NCBI GenBank assembly: GCA_031732795.1
Contig: JAVMKC010000011.1
Coordinates: 1 to 46,380 of the forward strand
Origin: Accumulibacter sp031732795
GTDB taxonomy: Bacteria; Pseudomonadota; Gammaproteobacteria; Burkholderiales; Rhodocyclaceae
DNA: 46,380 nt
Direction: 5' to 3'
Shown here: piece by piece, positions 39,999 to 46,380 of the stretch
How the letters are laid out: each line of letters opens with the position of its first letter
Numbering within the stretch: the first letter of the stretch is position 1
Notes under the pieces: generated by a model
Told to the model about the DNA's origin: nothing
Database searches by the model: none
Seen by the model: only the letters and a program-made list of their open reading frames with translations
Program-made: the position numbers and the translations under genes

Positions 39999-40777
39999 AT
40001 GAAAACATCGGTCGCCTGATCGGCGTTTCCCTCGGCCCCGGCGACCCGGGCTTGATCACCCGGCGCGGCTGGGACGTCCTGAACGGCGACGCGCGCTGGA
40101 CCTACCCGGTCAAGAAGGTAGCCGAGGACTCCTATGCGCTGGACATCGTGCGGCGCGCCGGGATCGCCGTGCCTGACGATGCGCGGGCACTGGTCTTTCC
40201 GATGACCTCCCGCGCCGAGGTGCTGGCCCGCGCCTGGACCGCCGCCGCGATCGACACCGTCGACTTGCTGGCCGGTGGCCGCGACGTTTTGTTTCTGGTC
40301 GAAGGCGATGCTTCGACCTATTCGACCTTCGGCCACCTCGCGCGCGCCGTGCGCGCGCTGCAACCGGCGGTGGCGGTCGAGGTCATTCCCGGCGTCAGCT
40401 CGTACTGCGCCAGCGCGGCACGCATTGCCCAGCCGATTGCCGAGGCCGACGACACTCTGGCGATCTTTCCGGCCTCGTATGGCGTCGAGGTCATCGACCA
40501 TCTGCTCGACGAATTCGACACCCTGGTCCTGCTGAAAGTGAAACCGATGCTCGACGGCGTGCTCGACCTGCTGGAAACGCGCGGTTTGGCGCAATACGCG
40601 GTCTACATTGAAAAAGTCGGTACGCCGGAGGAACGCGTGGTTGATGACGTGCTGACGCTGCGCGGCGAGACGGTTCCCTATCTGTCGCTGATGCTGCTCA
40701 AGAACCCCGAGCGCGCCAAGCCGCTGCTGCACCGAGGCTGCCGCGGCATGACCGGGATGGTCGCCGAATCGGCATGA
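39995..40777 (+). CDS. cobI: Precorrin-2 C20-methyltransferase
   Basis: 260 residues. The ATG at 39995 has AAGGAG at 39984-39989 and overlaps the cobL stop. Tetrapyrrole methylase fold: IGVSLGPGDPGLITRRG, YPVKKVAEDSYA, VLFLVEGDASTYSTFGHL, VEVIPGVSSYCASAA, DTLVLLKVKP, and IEKVGTPEERV, which together are typical of CobI/CbiL. It methylates (cobalt-)precorrin-2 at C20. The open frame extends upstream inside cobL, but that part is a shadow. Stop overlaps cbiG (ATGA). Confidence 0.92.
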   Translation: MNENIGRLIGVSLGPGDPGLITRRGWDVLNGDARWTYPVKKVAEDSYALDIVRRAGIAVPDDARALVFPMTSRAEVLARAWTAAAIDTVDLLAGGRDVLFLVEGDASTYSTFGHLARAVRALQPAVAVEVIPGVSSYCASAARIAQPIAEADDTLAIFPASYGVEVIDHLLDEFDTLVLLKVKPMLDGVLDLLETRGLAQYAVYIEKVGTPEERVVDDVLTLRGETVPYLSLMLLKNPERAKPLLHRGCRGMTGMVAESA

Positions 40778-41934
40778 CAAGCGTTCTGCCTTTCGCCCAT
40801 CAGCGGATCGCCGTCGTCGCCATCACGCGCAACGGCATCCGCCAGGCCGGTCGCGTCGTCGCGGCCTTGCCGGGAGCGCGGCTGTTCGCGCCGGAAAAAT
40901 TCCGCGCCGAGGCACATGCCGCTGCCCCGGACCTCGCCGTCTGTTTCGCCGGCAAAACCAGCGACCAGATTCCGGCGTTGTTCGCCAGCTACGCGGCGCT
41001 GATCTGCCTCGTTTCACTGGGCGCCGTGGTTCGCCTGATCGCGCCATCCCTCAAAGGCAAGGAAACCGACCCGGCGGTGGTCGTGCTCGACGAAGGCGGC
41101 CGCTTCGCCATTCCCGTGCTTTCGGGCCATATCGGCGGCGCCAACGCGCTCGCCGGGCGGCTGGCCGAAACGCTCGGCATGACAGCGGTCTATACCACCG
41201 CCTCTGACAGCCGTGGGACGCTGGCGGTCGACCTGCTCGGCCGCGAGTTCGGCTGGCGCATCGTGGCGCCCAAGCCAAACCTGATACGCGCCGCCGCCGC
41301 CGTGGTCAATGACGAAGCCGTGGCCATCGTCCAGGAAGCCGGGGAAACGAACGGGTGGACGCGCGACACGGCGCTGCCGGCCAACCTGACGCTGTTCGAG
41401 CGCCTCGAAGACCTCGCGCCGGACGATTTCGCCGCGGTGCTGTGGATCAGCAGACGCCCGTTGCCTGCCGCCGCCACGGAACTGACCGACAAACTCGTCA
41501 TTTACCGTCCGCCGCTGATGCTTGCCTTGGGTCTGGGCTGCGACCGCGATACTCCGGTGGCGACGATTGCCGCGGCGGTGGACGGGGCCTTGACCGAGCT
41601 CGCGGCGTGCTTTCCCGACACCCCGCTGCGCGTCGCGGCAGCGGCGAGCATCGATCTCAAGGCCGACGAGGCCGGTCTGCTGGCGCTCGCCGCCGAACGG
41701 GGCTGGCCGATCCGCTTTCATCCGGCGGCACGGCTCGCCGAAGTGGCCGTGCCCAATCCGTCGCCCACCGTTCTTCGGCACACCGGTACGCCCTCGGTCG
41801 CCGAGGCGGCGGCGCTGCTCGCGGCCGGCGCCGATGCGCCGGCGCCGGGCGCTGAACTTTTGATCGAAAAATTCCGGTACCGCGGCTCCGATGGCCGCAA
41901 CGCCACCGTCTCCATTGCCCGAATGCGCTCATGA
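40774..41934 (+). CDS. cbiG: Cobalt-precorrin-5A hydrolase CbiG
   Basis: 386 residues. CbiG opens the lactone of cobalt-precorrin-5A and releases the C20 carbon as acetaldehyde in the anaerobic pathway. N-terminal domain: VAITRNGIRQAGRV. Middle: CLVSLGAVVRLIAP, PAVVVLDEGGRFAIPVLSGH directly followed by IGGANALAGRLAE, and TTASDSRGTLAVDLLGREFGW. C-terminal domain: LALGLGCDRDTP, AASIDLKADEAGLLALA, and VPNPSPTVLRHTGTPSVAEA. All parts of the usual three-part protein are present. Coupled to cobI and cobJ through four-base overlaps. Confidence 0.92.
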   Translation: MTSVLPFAHQRIAVVAITRNGIRQAGRVVAALPGARLFAPEKFRAEAHAAAPDLAVCFAGKTSDQIPALFASYAALICLVSLGAVVRLIAPSLKGKETDPAVVVLDEGGRFAIPVLSGHIGGANALAGRLAETLGMTAVYTTASDSRGTLAVDLLGREFGWRIVAPKPNLIRAAAAVVNDEAVAIVQEAGETNGWTRDTALPANLTLFERLEDLAPDDFAAVLWISRRPLPAAATELTDKLVIYRPPLMLALGLGCDRDTPVATIAAAVDGALTELAACFPDTPLRVAAAASIDLKADEAGLLALAAERGWPIRFHPAARLAEVAVPNPSPTVLRHTGTPSVAEAAALLAAGADAPAPGAELLIEKFRYRGSDGRNATVSIARMRS

Positions 41935-42872
41935 CCTCTCCTGGAAAAATCTCCCTCGTCGGCCTGGGCCCCGGCAGCCCCGAACATCTGACGCCCGCGG
42001 CGCGCCAAGCCATTCTCGATGCCGAGACGGTGATCGGTTACGCCACCTACCTCAAGCTCATCGAACCGCTGCTCGCCGGCAAGGAAGTGATCAAAAAGCC
42101 GATGACCGAGGAGATCGACCGCGCCATCGAGGCCCTGGACCGCGCCCGCGCCGGCAAGAAGGTGGCGTTGGTTTCTTCGGGCGACCCCGGCGTCTACGGT
42201 ATGGCCGGACCGGCTTATGAGGTGCTTTTCGAAGCCGGCTGGACGGGCGAAGCGGAATTCGACGTCGAAGTCATTCCCGGCGCCTCGGCACTCAACAGTT
42301 GTGCGGCACTGGTCGGCGCGCCGCTGACCCACGATTTCTGCGCCATCTCGCTCTCCGATTTGCTGACGCCCTGGCCGGTGATCGCGCGCCGGCTCGACGC
42401 CGCTGCCCAAGCCGACTTCGTCGTCGCGCTCTACAACCCGAAAAGCGGACGTCGTAGCCAGCAGATCGTGCATGCTCAAGCGCTCTTCCTCGCGCACCGC
42501 GATCCGCAGACCCCGGTGGCGATCGTCAAATCGGCCTACCGCGCCAAACAGCAAATCGAACTGACCACGCTCGCGCGGCTGGCCGACGCGGAGATCGGCA
42601 TGCTGTCTACGGTGCTGATCGGCAACAGCACGACCTTCGTCCGCGCCGGACGGATGGTGACGCCGCGCGGCTACGCCAACAAATACGACGTCGGCAGCGG
42701 CGAAGCCTGCCCGGGCGAACGGCGCGGCCGTTCGTTGTCGACCGGACTCGATGGTTTCATGACGGCACTGCGCCAGGCCGAAGAGCCGACGTCGACGCTG
42801 GCCGAGCGATTCGGCCTGCCGGCAAGTTACATCGAACGACTGCTCGCCGATCCGGCGGCCCATTCCCATTGA
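41931..42872 (+). CDS. cobJ: Precorrin-3B C17-methyltransferase
   Basis: 313 residues. Tetrapyrrole methylase with SLVGLGPGSPEHLTPAARQA, VIGYATYLKLIEPLL, VALVSSGDPGVYGMAGPAYE, VIPGASALNSCAALVGAPL, and HDFCAISLSDLLTPW, a CobJ/CbiH signature. It methylates C17 and contracts the ring. CbiH alone is about 240 residues; here about 60 extra residues follow ANKYDVGSG (SLSTGLDGFMTAL, then LAERFGLPASYIERLLAD), a helix-rich tail whose role I do not know. Starts inside the cbiG stop (ATGA); cobA begins three bases after its own stop. Confidence 0.92.
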   Translation: MTSPGKISLVGLGPGSPEHLTPAARQAILDAETVIGYATYLKLIEPLLAGKEVIKKPMTEEIDRAIEALDRARAGKKVALVSSGDPGVYGMAGPAYEVLFEAGWTGEAEFDVEVIPGASALNSCAALVGAPLTHDFCAISLSDLLTPWPVIARRLDAAAQADFVVALYNPKSGRRSQQIVHAQALFLAHRDPQTPVAIVKSAYRAKQQIELTTLARLADAEIGMLSTVLIGNSTTFVRAGRMVTPRGYANKYDVGSGEACPGERRGRSLSTGLDGFMTALRQAEEPTSTLAERFGLPASYIERLLADPAAHSH

Positions 42873-42875
42873 ACG

Positions 42876-43649
42876 ATGCGTAGCGCCAACACCTGCCCGG
42901 GAACCGTTTTTCTGGTCGGCGCCGGTCCCGGCGACCCCGATTTGCTGACTCTGCGCGCCGCGCGCCTGCTCGCTGAAGCCGATGTCGTCGTTTATGATCG
43001 CTTGGTCAGCCCGGAAATCCTCGCCCTGATTCCCCCGGCGACCGAACGGGTTTATGCCGGCAAGCAGGCGTCACGGCACACGCTGCCGCAGCCGGAAATC
43101 AACCGCCGGCTGATCGAACTGGCCGGGCGCTACCGGAAAGTGCTGCGCCTCAAGGGTGGCGATCCCTTCATTTTCGGCCGCGGAGGCGAAGAACTGGCCG
43201 CGCTGGTCGCTGCCGGTATTCCGTTCGCCGTCGTTCCCGGCATCACGGCCGGTGTCGGCTGCGCCGCCAGCACCGGTATCCCATTGACCCACCGCGACTT
43301 CGCCAGTGTCGTCAGCTTCGTCACCGGTCACCGTCAGCACGAGGCGCTCGACCTCGACTGGCCCGCGTTGGCGCGCCATGGCCAGACGCTGGTCTTCTAC
43401 ATGGGCGCCCGCGAACTGCCTGAGATCTGCCGCCGACTGATTGCCCATGGCCTGCCGGAGACCACGCCTCTGGCGGTCATTCAGCAGGGCACGACCCCAC
43501 GTCAGCAAGTCGTCGAATCGACGCTGGCCGCCGCCGAGCGGCATAATCCGCTGCCGGATGCCACCGAGACCGGCCTGATCATCGTCGGTGAGGTGGTCGG
43601 CTTGCGTCGTCGGCTGGTCCCCACGACCGTGGACACCTTGACGACATGA
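42876..43649 (+). CDS. cobA: Uroporphyrinogen-III C-methyltransferase
   Basis: 257 residues. It methylates uroporphyrinogen III at C2 and C7 to give precorrin-2, the entry to both corrin and siroheme. Marks: FLVGAGPGDPDLLTLRAARL, VVVYDRLVSPEIL, LRLKGGDPFIFGRGGEE, VPGITAGVGCAASTGIPLTH and HRDFASVVSFVTGH, VFYMGARELPEIC. It is the single-domain SUMT form without the CysG oxidase part, so oxidation/chelation must come from another protein; the cbiX part in this operon is damaged. Overlaps cobD (cbiB) by four bases. Confidence 0.95.
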   Translation: MRSANTCPGTVFLVGAGPGDPDLLTLRAARLLAEADVVVYDRLVSPEILALIPPATERVYAGKQASRHTLPQPEINRRLIELAGRYRKVLRLKGGDPFIFGRGGEELAALVAAGIPFAVVPGITAGVGCAASTGIPLTHRDFASVVSFVTGHRQHEALDLDWPALARHGQTLVFYMGARELPEICRRLIAHGLPETTPLAVIQQGTTPRQQVVESTLAAAERHNPLPDATETGLIIVGEVVGLRRRLVPTTVDTLTT

Positions 43650-44674
43650 TGCCTGTCCTCGAAACCTTGCAATTACCGCTTTGCGCCGTGCTCGCCGTCT
43701 GGCTCGACCGCCTGCTCGGCGAGCCGTCCCGCTGCCATCCGCTGGTCGGCTTCGGCCGGCTGGCCCAGTGGATCGAGACGGCATTGCGCCGTTTGCCGGG
43801 CCCCGCGCACGAGGTCGGCGACGTGTCGCTGCCGGCGGGTGCCGATTCGGCCGCGGATGAGCGCAACGACCGGGCGTCCCGCGCGCAAAAAAATGCCGGC
43901 ATTGCCGCCTGGGCACTGGCCGTCTTGCCGTTCACCGCCTTGGCGCTGGTGCTGCGCCAAGGTGGGCCGATCGGGCTGACGGCGGCGGTCGACGTCGTCC
44001 TGCTTTATTTCGCGCTCGGCGCGCAAAGCCTGCATGAGCACGTCGAACGTGTCGCCTCGGCGCTGACCGCCGGCGACCTGCCGGGCGCGCGCCAAGCCGT
44101 CGGCTGCATCGTCTCGCGCGAGACGGCGGCGCTCGACGAAAACGCGGTTGCCCGCGCGGCGGTCGAATCGGCGTTGGAAAACGGCAACGATGCGATATTC
44201 GGCGCGCTGTTCTGGTTTGCCGTGCTTGGTGGGCCGGGAGCGCTGCTGTTTCGCCTCGCCAACACGCTCGACGCGATGTGGGGCTACCGCAATCAACGTT
44301 ACCGGCATTTCGGCTGGGCGGCGGCGCGGCTCGACGACCTGCTCGGCTACCTGCCGGCGCGCCTGTGCGCGTTGAGCTACGCGGCACTGGGCCGTGCGCG
44401 GCTGGCGCTGGTCTGTTGGCGCGAACAGGCGCCGCGTTGGGACAGCCCGAACGCCGGCCCGGTGATGGCCGCCGGCGCGGGCAGCCTTGGCGTCCGCCTC
44501 GGCGGAGCGTCGGTCTATCACGGCCAGCGCGAGGATCGTCCGCTACTCGGCCGTGGCCCGGCGCCGAAACCGGCCGACATTCATCGCGCCTGGCGTCTGG
44601 TCCGCGGGAGCATGATCCTCTGGTTGATCGCCGGCTTCGCGCTGGCGCTGCTGATGAGGGAATTGAATGCTTGA
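43646..44674 (+). CDS. cobD: Adenosylcobinamide-phosphate synthase (CobD/CbiB), membrane protein
   Basis: 342 residues with several membrane helices. LDRLLGEPSRCHPLVGFGRL at the N-terminus, SRETAALDENAVARAAVESA, LENGNDAIFGALFWF and RYRHFGWAAARLDDLLGYLP are CbiB signatures. It joins the aminopropanol phosphate arm to adenosylcobyric acid. The name cobD follows the Pseudomonas denitrificans scheme; Salmonella calls it cbiB. It is coupled to cobA and overlaps cobC, which makes the amino alcohol substrate, by eight bases. A polar insert at about residues 55-80 (ADSAADERNDRASRAQKN) is unusual but likely a loop. Confidence 0.92.
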   Translation: MMPVLETLQLPLCAVLAVWLDRLLGEPSRCHPLVGFGRLAQWIETALRRLPGPAHEVGDVSLPAGADSAADERNDRASRAQKNAGIAAWALAVLPFTALALVLRQGGPIGLTAAVDVVLLYFALGAQSLHEHVERVASALTAGDLPGARQAVGCIVSRETAALDENAVARAAVESALENGNDAIFGALFWFAVLGGPGALLFRLANTLDAMWGYRNQRYRHFGWAAARLDDLLGYLPARLCALSYAALGRARLALVCWREQAPRWDSPNAGPVMAAGAGSLGVRLGGASVYHGQREDRPLLGRGPAPKPADIHRAWRLVRGSMILWLIAGFALALLMRELNA

Positions 44675-45710
44675 GCATGGTGGCCGCCGATGTGCCGCGA
44701 CTCGCCGATACGGTATTCCGGAGGCCGACTGGCTCGACCTGTCCACCGGCATCAATCCACACGGCTATCCGGTGCCGCCCATTTCCGCCGAAGATTGGCG
44801 ACGCCTGCCCGAGGACGACGATGGCTTGCTCGACGCTGCCACCGGGTACTACGGCACCCCGTACTTGGTGGCGCTGTCCGGCTCGCAATCCGCCATTCAG
44901 ACGCTGCCCTGGTTGCTGCCGCAAGGCCGCGTCGCCGTGCTTGCGCCGACCTACGCCGAGCACCCCTATCACTGGCGAAACGCCGGCCATGCGGTCAGCC
45001 GCTTCGCGGCGCATGAACTGTCGGCGATCAGCGATACCGTCGGCACGGTGCTGCTCTGTCAGCCCAACAACCCCGATGCCACGCGCTTTCCAGCGGACCT
45101 CCTGGCCGAGAGCGCCGAGCGCTTGCAAGTGCGAGGCGGCCACCTGATCGTCGACGAGGCTTTCATCGATGCGACGCCCGATGAATCGCTCATCACGCTG
45201 GCCGGCGCTCGCCTGCCGACGCTGATCGTGCTGCGATCGCTCGGCAAATTCTTCGGACTGGCTGGCGCCCGTGTCGGCTTCGTCGCCGCGCGGAGCGAGT
45301 TGCGCCAAGCGTTGCGCGAGGCGGCTGGCCCCTGGCCGTTGAGCGGGCCGGCGCGGATCGCGGCGCGTCAGGCGCTGGCCAATACCGTCTGGCAGGCGCG
45401 GATGCGACGTACCTTGTCCGACAGCAGCACACGCCTGTCCCGGCTGCTGGCACCGCTCGACCCGGCTGGCCAGCGGCGCGTCCAGCCGCTCTTCGTCTGG
45501 CTGCCGACGCCGACGGCGAGCGCGCTGGCTGATGCGCTGGCAGGGCAGGGCATTCTGGTCCGGGCATTCGGGGAAACCGGCGCCACCGGTTTGCGATTCG
45601 GTCTGCCGGGAGGCGAGGGCGATTGGCAACGTCTCGAGGCCGCACTCCGGACGTTGCCCGGGGTCCCGAAGCCGTCGAATTCACCGGAGCCTGCTGGGGA
45701 GATGACATGA
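44667..45710 (+). CDS. cobC: Threonine-phosphate decarboxylase (CobC; CobD in Salmonella)
   Basis: 347 residues. PLP-dependent class I/II aminotransferase fold that decarboxylates L-threonine phosphate to aminopropanol phosphate. Marks: LDLSTGINPHGYPVP, YYGTPYLVALSGSQSAIQTL, LLCQPNNPDATRFPADLL, LIVDEAFIDATPDESL, and the PLP-lysine motif LRSLGKFFGLAGARVGFV. The order cobD-cobC-cobQ is common in proteobacteria. Overlaps cobD by eight bases and cobQ by four. No sign of damage. Confidence 0.92.
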   Translation: MLEHGGRRCAATRRYGIPEADWLDLSTGINPHGYPVPPISAEDWRRLPEDDDGLLDAATGYYGTPYLVALSGSQSAIQTLPWLLPQGRVAVLAPTYAEHPYHWRNAGHAVSRFAAHELSAISDTVGTVLLCQPNNPDATRFPADLLAESAERLQVRGGHLIVDEAFIDATPDESLITLAGARLPTLIVLRSLGKFFGLAGARVGFVAARSELRQALREAAGPWPLSGPARIAARQALANTVWQARMRRTLSDSSTRLSRLLAPLDPAGQRRVQPLFVWLPTPTASALADALAGQGILVRAFGETGATGLRFGLPGGEGDWQRLEAALRTLPGVPKPSNSPEPAGEMT

Positions 45711-46339
45711 CGGCACGCGCACTGATGGTGCAAGGCTGCACCTCCGACGCCGGCAAGAGCACGATCGTCGCCGCGCTGTGCCGCATCCTGCGCCGGCGCG
45801 GTATCCGCGTCGCGCCGTTCAAGCCGCAGAACATGGCGCTCAACTCGGCAGTGACCGTAGACGGCGGCGAGATCGGCCGCGCGCAGGCTTTGCAGGCGCT
45901 CGCCGCTGGCGTCGATGCCCGCATCGATTTCAATCCGGTGCTGCTCAAGCCAAGCGCTGAACGCCAGGCGCAGGTCATCGTTCATGGCCGGGCCGTGGCG
46001 AATCTCTCGGCGCGCGACTACCAGGCCTATAAACGAACGGCGATGAACGCGGTGCTCGAATCGTGGGCGCGGTTGAACGCCGAGTTCGATTGCATTCTGG
46101 TCGAAGGTGCCGGCAGCCCGGCCGAAGTGAATCTGCGCGCGCGCGACATCGCCAACATGGGTTTCGCCGAGGCCGTCGACATCCCGGTGATCCTGGTCGG
46201 TGACATCGACCGCGGTGGCGTGCTGGCGCATCTTTCAGGGACGTTGGACCTGCTGTCGGCGAGCGAACGTGAACGCACTCGGGGGCTGGTGATCAACCGT
46301 TTCCGCGACGACCTCGGCCTGTTGCAGCATAAGCGCTAA
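45707..46339 (+). CDS. cobQ: Cobyric acid synthase CobQ/CbiP, truncated
   Basis: 210 residues against about 490 in the family. The N-terminal ATP-dependent synthetase domain is normal: ALMVQGCTSDAGKSTIVAAL (P-loop), APFKPQNMALNSAVTVDGGE, IGRAQALQA, IDFNPVLLKPSAERQAQVIV, ILVEGAGSPAEVNLRARDI and VGDIDRGGVLAHL. The protein follows the family up to INRFRDDLGLLQ, then reads only HKR and a TAA at 46337-46339. The glutamine amidotransferase half, which supplies the amide nitrogen, is missing. The sequence from about 46328 on is AT-richer and unlike cobQ, so the gene is probably cut by an insertion. GGGGAGA just upstream supports the ATG at 45707. It would amidate adenosylcobyrinic a,c-diamide if whole. 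Confidence 0.88.
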   Translation: MTARALMVQGCTSDAGKSTIVAALCRILRRRGIRVAPFKPQNMALNSAVTVDGGEIGRAQALQALAAGVDARIDFNPVLLKPSAERQAQVIVHGRAVANLSARDYQAYKRTAMNAVLESWARLNAEFDCILVEGAGSPAEVNLRARDIANMGFAEAVDIPVILVGDIDRGGVLAHLSGTLDLLSASERERTRGLVINRFRDDLGLLQHKR

Positions 46340-46380
46340 CTTTACATTGATGACATCATCGTCTCACATTGATAACGCCG
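46328..46380. mobile_element. Possible end of an insertion sequence inside cobQ
   Basis: 53 bases that replace the expected cobQ continuation. They contain two near-identical direct repeats, ACATTGATGAC (46344-46354) and ACATTGATAAC (46366-46376), spaced 22 bases. Multiple short subterminal repeats are typical of some IS families such as IS21. No transposase is visible because the window ends. Family placement is a guess. Confidence 0.35.

Overview
The window is GC-rich DNA from a Gram-negative bacterium, most likely a betaproteobacterium of the Rhodocyclales/Accumulibacter type. This is an inference from a PEP-CTERM protein behind a sigma-54 promoter, an anaerobic-type cobalamin operon and the general gene content; no rRNA or other marker is present. 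It reads like a metagenome scaffold. There are two runs of exactly 100 N inside a repeat gene, and the right end stops in what looks like the end of a mobile element that cuts cobQ.

Layout. (1) 1-10425: the tail of an M28 peptidase, then a branched-chain/neutral amino acid ABC transporter (livK, livH, livM, livG, livF) with the proline catabolic gene putA between the binding protein and the permeases, and an EamA-type exporter behind it. livM is broken by an internal deletion with frameshift. (2) 10716-15789: a DUF1800/DUF1501 pair with a Tat signal on the DUF1501 protein, a class V aminotransferase and a small pyrimidine-dimer-glycosylase-type protein. (3) 15790-32556: an AT-rich leader, then one giant gene (16773-31515) for a repeat protein of at least about 5,000 residues. 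It has six groups of seven ~55-residue repeats, which suggests six seven-bladed beta-propellers. These are followed by PKD-like and 95-residue Ig-like tandem repeats and a C-terminal domain I do not recognise. After it comes a PEP-CTERM protein with a textbook -24/-12 promoter. (4) 32599-34410 (minus): an Atm1/HMT1-type ABC exporter. (5) 34583-46339: a cobalamin riboswitch followed by a tightly packed operon of cbiM, cobM-cbiX chimera, cobH, cbiD, cobL, cobI, cbiG, cobJ, cobA, cobD(cbiB), cobC and cobQ. cbiD, cbiG and a cbiX-like part mark the early-cobalt (anaerobic) pathway.

The B12 operon carries three lesions: cobM and cbiX are fused with the joint-facing ends of both missing, cobH has an in-frame amber codon before its conserved RGRKGGS motif, and cobQ stops at a foreign junction. 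With livM, that makes four damaged genes. They may be real decay or assembly faults; raw reads would tell.

The giant gene is the most unusual object. Its apparent frame break at the second gap is an artefact: joining the two flanks directly, or inserting whole 285-bp units, restores the frame.
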